This document shows, piece after piece, positions 61,258 through 64,000 of a DNA stretch of 64,000 nucleotides. The DNA is from Methanobrevibacter sp. Lineage in GTDB: Archaea; Methanobacteriota; Methanobacteria; Methanobacteriales; Methanobacteriaceae. Both the position numbers and the translations under genes were made by a program. The stretch lies in assembly GCF_030539665.1 (NCBI RefSeq), contig NZ_JAUNXR010000001.1, positions 428,846-492,845 of the forward strand, given 5' to 3'. Every line of letters begins with the position of its first letter. The first letter of the stretch is position 1. The notes beneath the pieces were generated by a model that had not been told where the DNA came from, did no database searches, and worked only from the letters and a program-made list of their open reading frames with translations.

Positions 61258-62367
61258 ATGTTTTCAGGTAAAAGGAATAAGAAAATAGCTAATGAAAAAA
61301 TTATTTATGAAGCTAAACCCAATATGATAATTGGTTGTAAGAAAGCTATTTGGGGAGTAATTATCTTAATTTTTCTTATTTGGGTTTCCAATCCAATTAA
61401 ATTATTTTTAGCAAACATGCAAATTTATGCAATATCATATATCAAATTCGGCATAACTGGCTATGCAATGTTGGCTATTGTTCTTTTAATATTGATTGAT
61501 TTAATGTATATCATTTGGCAGCTCCTTTCATGGTATTCTATATCTTATACAATCACAAACCATAGGATAATTTCAAAAAAAGGTTTTCTAAACACTAAAA
61601 AAACATACATGCCTTTCAAATCAATTCAAGATATAGATTTATCTCAAAACATCCTGGAAAAGATTTTTAATGTTGGAACTGTAACCGCGTATAGTGCATA
61701 TGACAATAATAACATGAGGTTGGCAAACATTTCAAATCCAAGTAAAGTTGAAGATATTTTATTTGATAAAATAAATGAAAGCATTCCTGAAGATTATGAT
61801 AGGGGATATATCGAAGAAGACTATCATTATAGAAACAAACCCCAGAACAGAGGATATAGAAAAGCTCCTAGAAGAAGTTTCAATTCTTATTCGGAGTCCT
61901 ATGAAGAAGATTACTTCCCAGAATCCGAAAGATATGGTGGCTATTCAAATCAGCCTTCTCAAGACGAATATTTTGATGAAAGCTATGAAAACAACTATGA
62001 TGAATATTATTATGACGAAAAGCCTCTAAAAAGAAATAAGCGCAGCTATAATCAGTATGACTATGAAGAATATCCAGAATATGATTATAGGAATAAAGGT
62101 TATCAAAAATATGATTATGAGTTTTACGAGGACAATCTAGAAGACAACCTGAATTATGCGATTAATGATATGGACAGAGGATACAAGTCAAAAAATGATT
62201 ATCGCGATTCTGAACCATACTATAATGATGAAGACTATGATTCAATGGAAGAATTTTATCAAAACAATAAAGAGGAAATAAAACCATATATGGAAGAGAA
62301 AACTCGCAGAACCCAAGAAACTTCAGAGAATATAGTTCAAAGACATTTCGATAAATTTAACAGGTGA
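61258..62367 (+). CDS. Membrane protein with bacterial PH-like domain and Tyr/Asp/Glu-rich tail
   Basis: A 369-residue protein. Two membrane helices (about 28-50 and 68-95), then a PH-like (bPH2/YdbS) domain: 'YSISYTITNHRIISKKGFLNTKKTYMPFKSIQDIDLSQNILEKIFNVGTVTAYSA' (about 98-155). From residue 175 on the chain is low-complexity, with many YEE/YD/EDY segments, roughly 180 residues of disorder. No ribosome binding site is seen, and the AT-rich TATA-like stretch at 61228-61240 suggests a short leader. Function unknown. Confidence 0.75.
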   Translation: MFSGKRNKKIANEKIIYEAKPNMIIGCKKAIWGVIILIFLIWVSNPIKLFLANMQIYAISYIKFGITGYAMLAIVLLILIDLMYIIWQLLSWYSISYTITNHRIISKKGFLNTKKTYMPFKSIQDIDLSQNILEKIFNVGTVTAYSAYDNNNMRLANISNPSKVEDILFDKINESIPEDYDRGYIEEDYHYRNKPQNRGYRKAPRRSFNSYSESYEEDYFPESERYGGYSNQPSQDEYFDESYENNYDEYYYDEKPLKRNKRSYNQYDYEEYPEYDYRNKGYQKYDYEFYEDNLEDNLNYAINDMDRGYKSKNDYRDSEPYYNDEDYDSMEEFYQNNKEEIKPYMEEKTRRTQETSENIVQRHFDKFNR

Positions 62368-62373
62368 ATTATA

Positions 62374-63423
62374 ATGGAATTACTTTTCATCCAATCTCAA
62401 GAACATCCAGAACTTCCGTTAGCAGAGTTAAAGGCAGTAATGGAATGTGAGGAAATCCAAGGAAATCTAAACATAATAACCGAAGGCCTAGTTACTGTTG
62501 ATGAAATTTCAAAAGATAATATAGATGATTATTATAAAATATTTACAAGAAGATTAGGATATACTCATGAAGTACATGAGGTAATCTGCAATTTTCCAAA
62601 AGATCAATTAAAAGAGACAATACTTTCAATTAATTGGCAGGATTATATTTCAGATAATTTTGCTGTAAGAGTGAAACGATTTAATTCAGATTTGGACACT
62701 ACAGCCACTGAAAGGGAAGCGGGTTCACTGATACTGTCATCCCTACCTGAAGATTCCAATATTAAAGTAAAATTAAATAAACCGGATTCCTTAATAAAAA
62801 TCGTAGCATTTGAAGATCAGATATATCTTGCTATTGAAAAGATAAAGCTCAACAAAAAACATTTTGAAGATATTAAACCACATAAACGCCCATTTTTCTA
62901 TCCGGGTTCTATGAGTCCTAAATTAGCAAGGTGTATGGTTAATTTATCAAGAGTAAAAGAAAATGAGCTTGTGCTTGATCCCTTTTGTGGAACTGGAGGG
63001 ATTCTAATAGAGGCGGGGTTGATAGGATGTAGAGTGGCAGGTTCTGACATCAATTGGAAAATGAAAAACGGTACAGCTATTAATCTGGAACACTGTGGAA
63101 TTAAAAACTACAGAACATTTCATATTGATGTTCGTGAACTTAAGATGTATGAAGAAGCATCAGGTGTTGTAACTGACCCTCCTTATGGAATATCAACTTC
63201 CACTGGAGATATGAAAGGAAATGCAATTTTTAAGGAATTTTTCACATCAATTTATAATAATATGAAGGATGATGCTTATTTGTGTATGGCAAGCCCTCAC
63301 TATGTTGATTTAAAACCTATTGCTAATGAAACAGGCTTTAAAATAATTGAACAATATTATATCAAAATGCATAGAAGTTTAACAAGAGTAATTACTGTAC
63401 TAAAAAAAGACTTGGATATTTAA
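62374..63423 (+). CDS. tRNA (guanine-10,N2) dimethyltransferase (Trm-G10)
   Basis: A 349-residue methyltransferase. An N-terminal THUMP-containing RNA-binding region (about 1-165) precedes the catalytic domain with 'HKRPFFYPGSMSPKLARCMVNLSRVKENELVLDPFCGTGGILIEAGLIGCRVAGSDI' and the DPPYGIS motif IV near residue 270, as in archaeal Trm-G10/eukaryotic Trm11, which methylates the N2 of G10 in tRNA. AGGTGAATTATA precedes the ATG, six bases after the PH-domain gene, so they share a transcript. Confidence 0.92.
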   Translation: MELLFIQSQEHPELPLAELKAVMECEEIQGNLNIITEGLVTVDEISKDNIDDYYKIFTRRLGYTHEVHEVICNFPKDQLKETILSINWQDYISDNFAVRVKRFNSDLDTTATEREAGSLILSSLPEDSNIKVKLNKPDSLIKIVAFEDQIYLAIEKIKLNKKHFEDIKPHKRPFFYPGSMSPKLARCMVNLSRVKENELVLDPFCGTGGILIEAGLIGCRVAGSDINWKMKNGTAINLEHCGIKNYRTFHIDVRELKMYEEASGVVTDPPYGISTSTGDMKGNAIFKEFFTSIYNNMKDDAYLCMASPHYVDLKPIANETGFKIIEQYYIKMHRSLTRVITVLKKDLDI

Positions 63424-64000
63424 ATGCGGTAGAAAAGTATTTATACTAATGATTTTATTTTTCTACTTTCCATATTCATTTCTCTTATTTTTGTTAATAT
63501 TAAAAATTATTTTTTCACATGCAATTTCATTTTTCCAATTTTTTCTTTCTCAAAAATTTTATTTTTCTATTGATTAATATTATATCATTTTTAATCTTAT
63601 TGTCATTTTATTTTTATTTTCAATTATTAATAAATTTAGATTATTTTTTTGAACATTAAAGATTTTTTGCAATGGTTTTAATTTAAATTTGTTAACATTA
63701 TATCTCTCTCTATTAGATGTGCTATGTGTTTTTTGGCGATGACCTAAGTACAACTGTATTTTACAATTTGCAATGATGGTTGCTTTTTCCGCATGTAGCT
63801 ATAATTTATTATGTTTATATGGATATTATCTTAAATGCTGATATATCTTTTATAATGCATGTTTTTAATGAGTACCTAATTTTTTTAGGTATGATGTTGG
63901 TTTTGTAGATGTGGTGAAATTTGATTGCAATCTTTATGTATTTCGAATTTTGTGTATTACCTGTCTATATTTTTTTAGCGTACTTCAATATTTTAAGTAT
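63424..64000. other. 577 bases without a recognisable gene
   Basis: Very AT-rich sequence with only short open frames. Visible structure: GTAGAAAA (63431-63438) paired with TTTTTCTAC (63461 region) behind trm-G10, probably a terminator, and ACCTAA/TTAGGT around a T-loop near 63875-63895. It may be the promoter/leader region of a gene beyond the window, or degenerate sequence. Confidence 0.4.

Overview
The window looks like a chromosomal segment of a gut or rumen methanogen of the genus Methanobrevibacter (Methanobacteriales). The evidence is AT-rich DNA with archaeal TATA-type promoters and GGTGAT-like ribosome binding sites, a group II chaperonin, PAN, Hel308, NAC and MBF1, an MtrA homologue, NikR plus a hydrogenase maturation protease, an MraY-like/Mur-ligase pair expected for pseudomurein, and a secreted beta-helix adhesin-like protein. 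The species cannot be fixed from the sequence alone. No rRNA, tRNA or CRISPR array was seen.

Layout. 0-12 kb: 5' part of elp3 (minus), PRC-barrel, DUF2098 and DUF308 proteins, one of two DUF2115 paralogues, hel308, a small thioredoxin, cbiD, a glycosyltransferase, archaeal shikimate kinase, a 1,076-residue adhesin-like protein, chorismate mutase and S17e. 12-20 kb: a small protein made of 16-residue repeats, the aspartate-family operon lysC-dapA-dapB-asd, a coiled-coil protein, a cyclase-family hydrolase, and the thermosome with a structured candidate RNA behind it. 20-28 kb: a TIM-barrel protein, a stand-alone MtrA without membrane anchor, a radical SAM protein, xseA-xseB-glycosyltransferase, a DUF1002 protein and a family of membrane proteins including one decayed copy. 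28-32 kb: NAC, a metallophosphoesterase, a NYN-domain RNase-like protein and a membrane-anchored duplicated GGDD 'palm' protein. 32-40 kb: argJ, a 34-residue basic protein, a small accessory island (HEPN pair, frameshifted integrase, DUF4258-like protein), a secreted nuclease, two secreted paralogues and a MATE transporter.

40-49 kb: argB; a minus-strand operon of a decarboxylating dehydrogenase, an acyl-CoA ligase and an SDR reductase; a zinc-ribbon membrane protein; a HEAT-repeat protein; and pdxT followed by a three-gene archaeal glutamate synthase. The last operon carries a perfect GGAA-N6-TTCC palindrome just upstream of its TATA box, the published operator form of the methanogen nitrogen repressor NrpR. 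49-64 kb: second DUF2115 paralogue, alpha/beta hydrolase, nikR-methyltransferase-hydrogenase protease-ATP-grasp operon, MraY-like and Mur-ligase genes (pseudomurein), two envelope proteins, MBF1, PAN followed by a complete C/D box guide RNA in its 3' region, a PH-domain membrane protein and the tRNA G10 methyltransferase. The last 577 bases hold no recognisable gene.

The most unusual items are the NYN RNase / tandem GGDD palm pair near 29.5-31.7 kb, the NrpR-type operator, the C/D box sRNA behind PAN, the 22-residue repeat expansion of XseA, and several small unknown genes. Ten genes end in a short hairpin that overlaps or closely follows the stop codon, in most cases followed by a T-rich run, suggesting intrinsic-like terminators.
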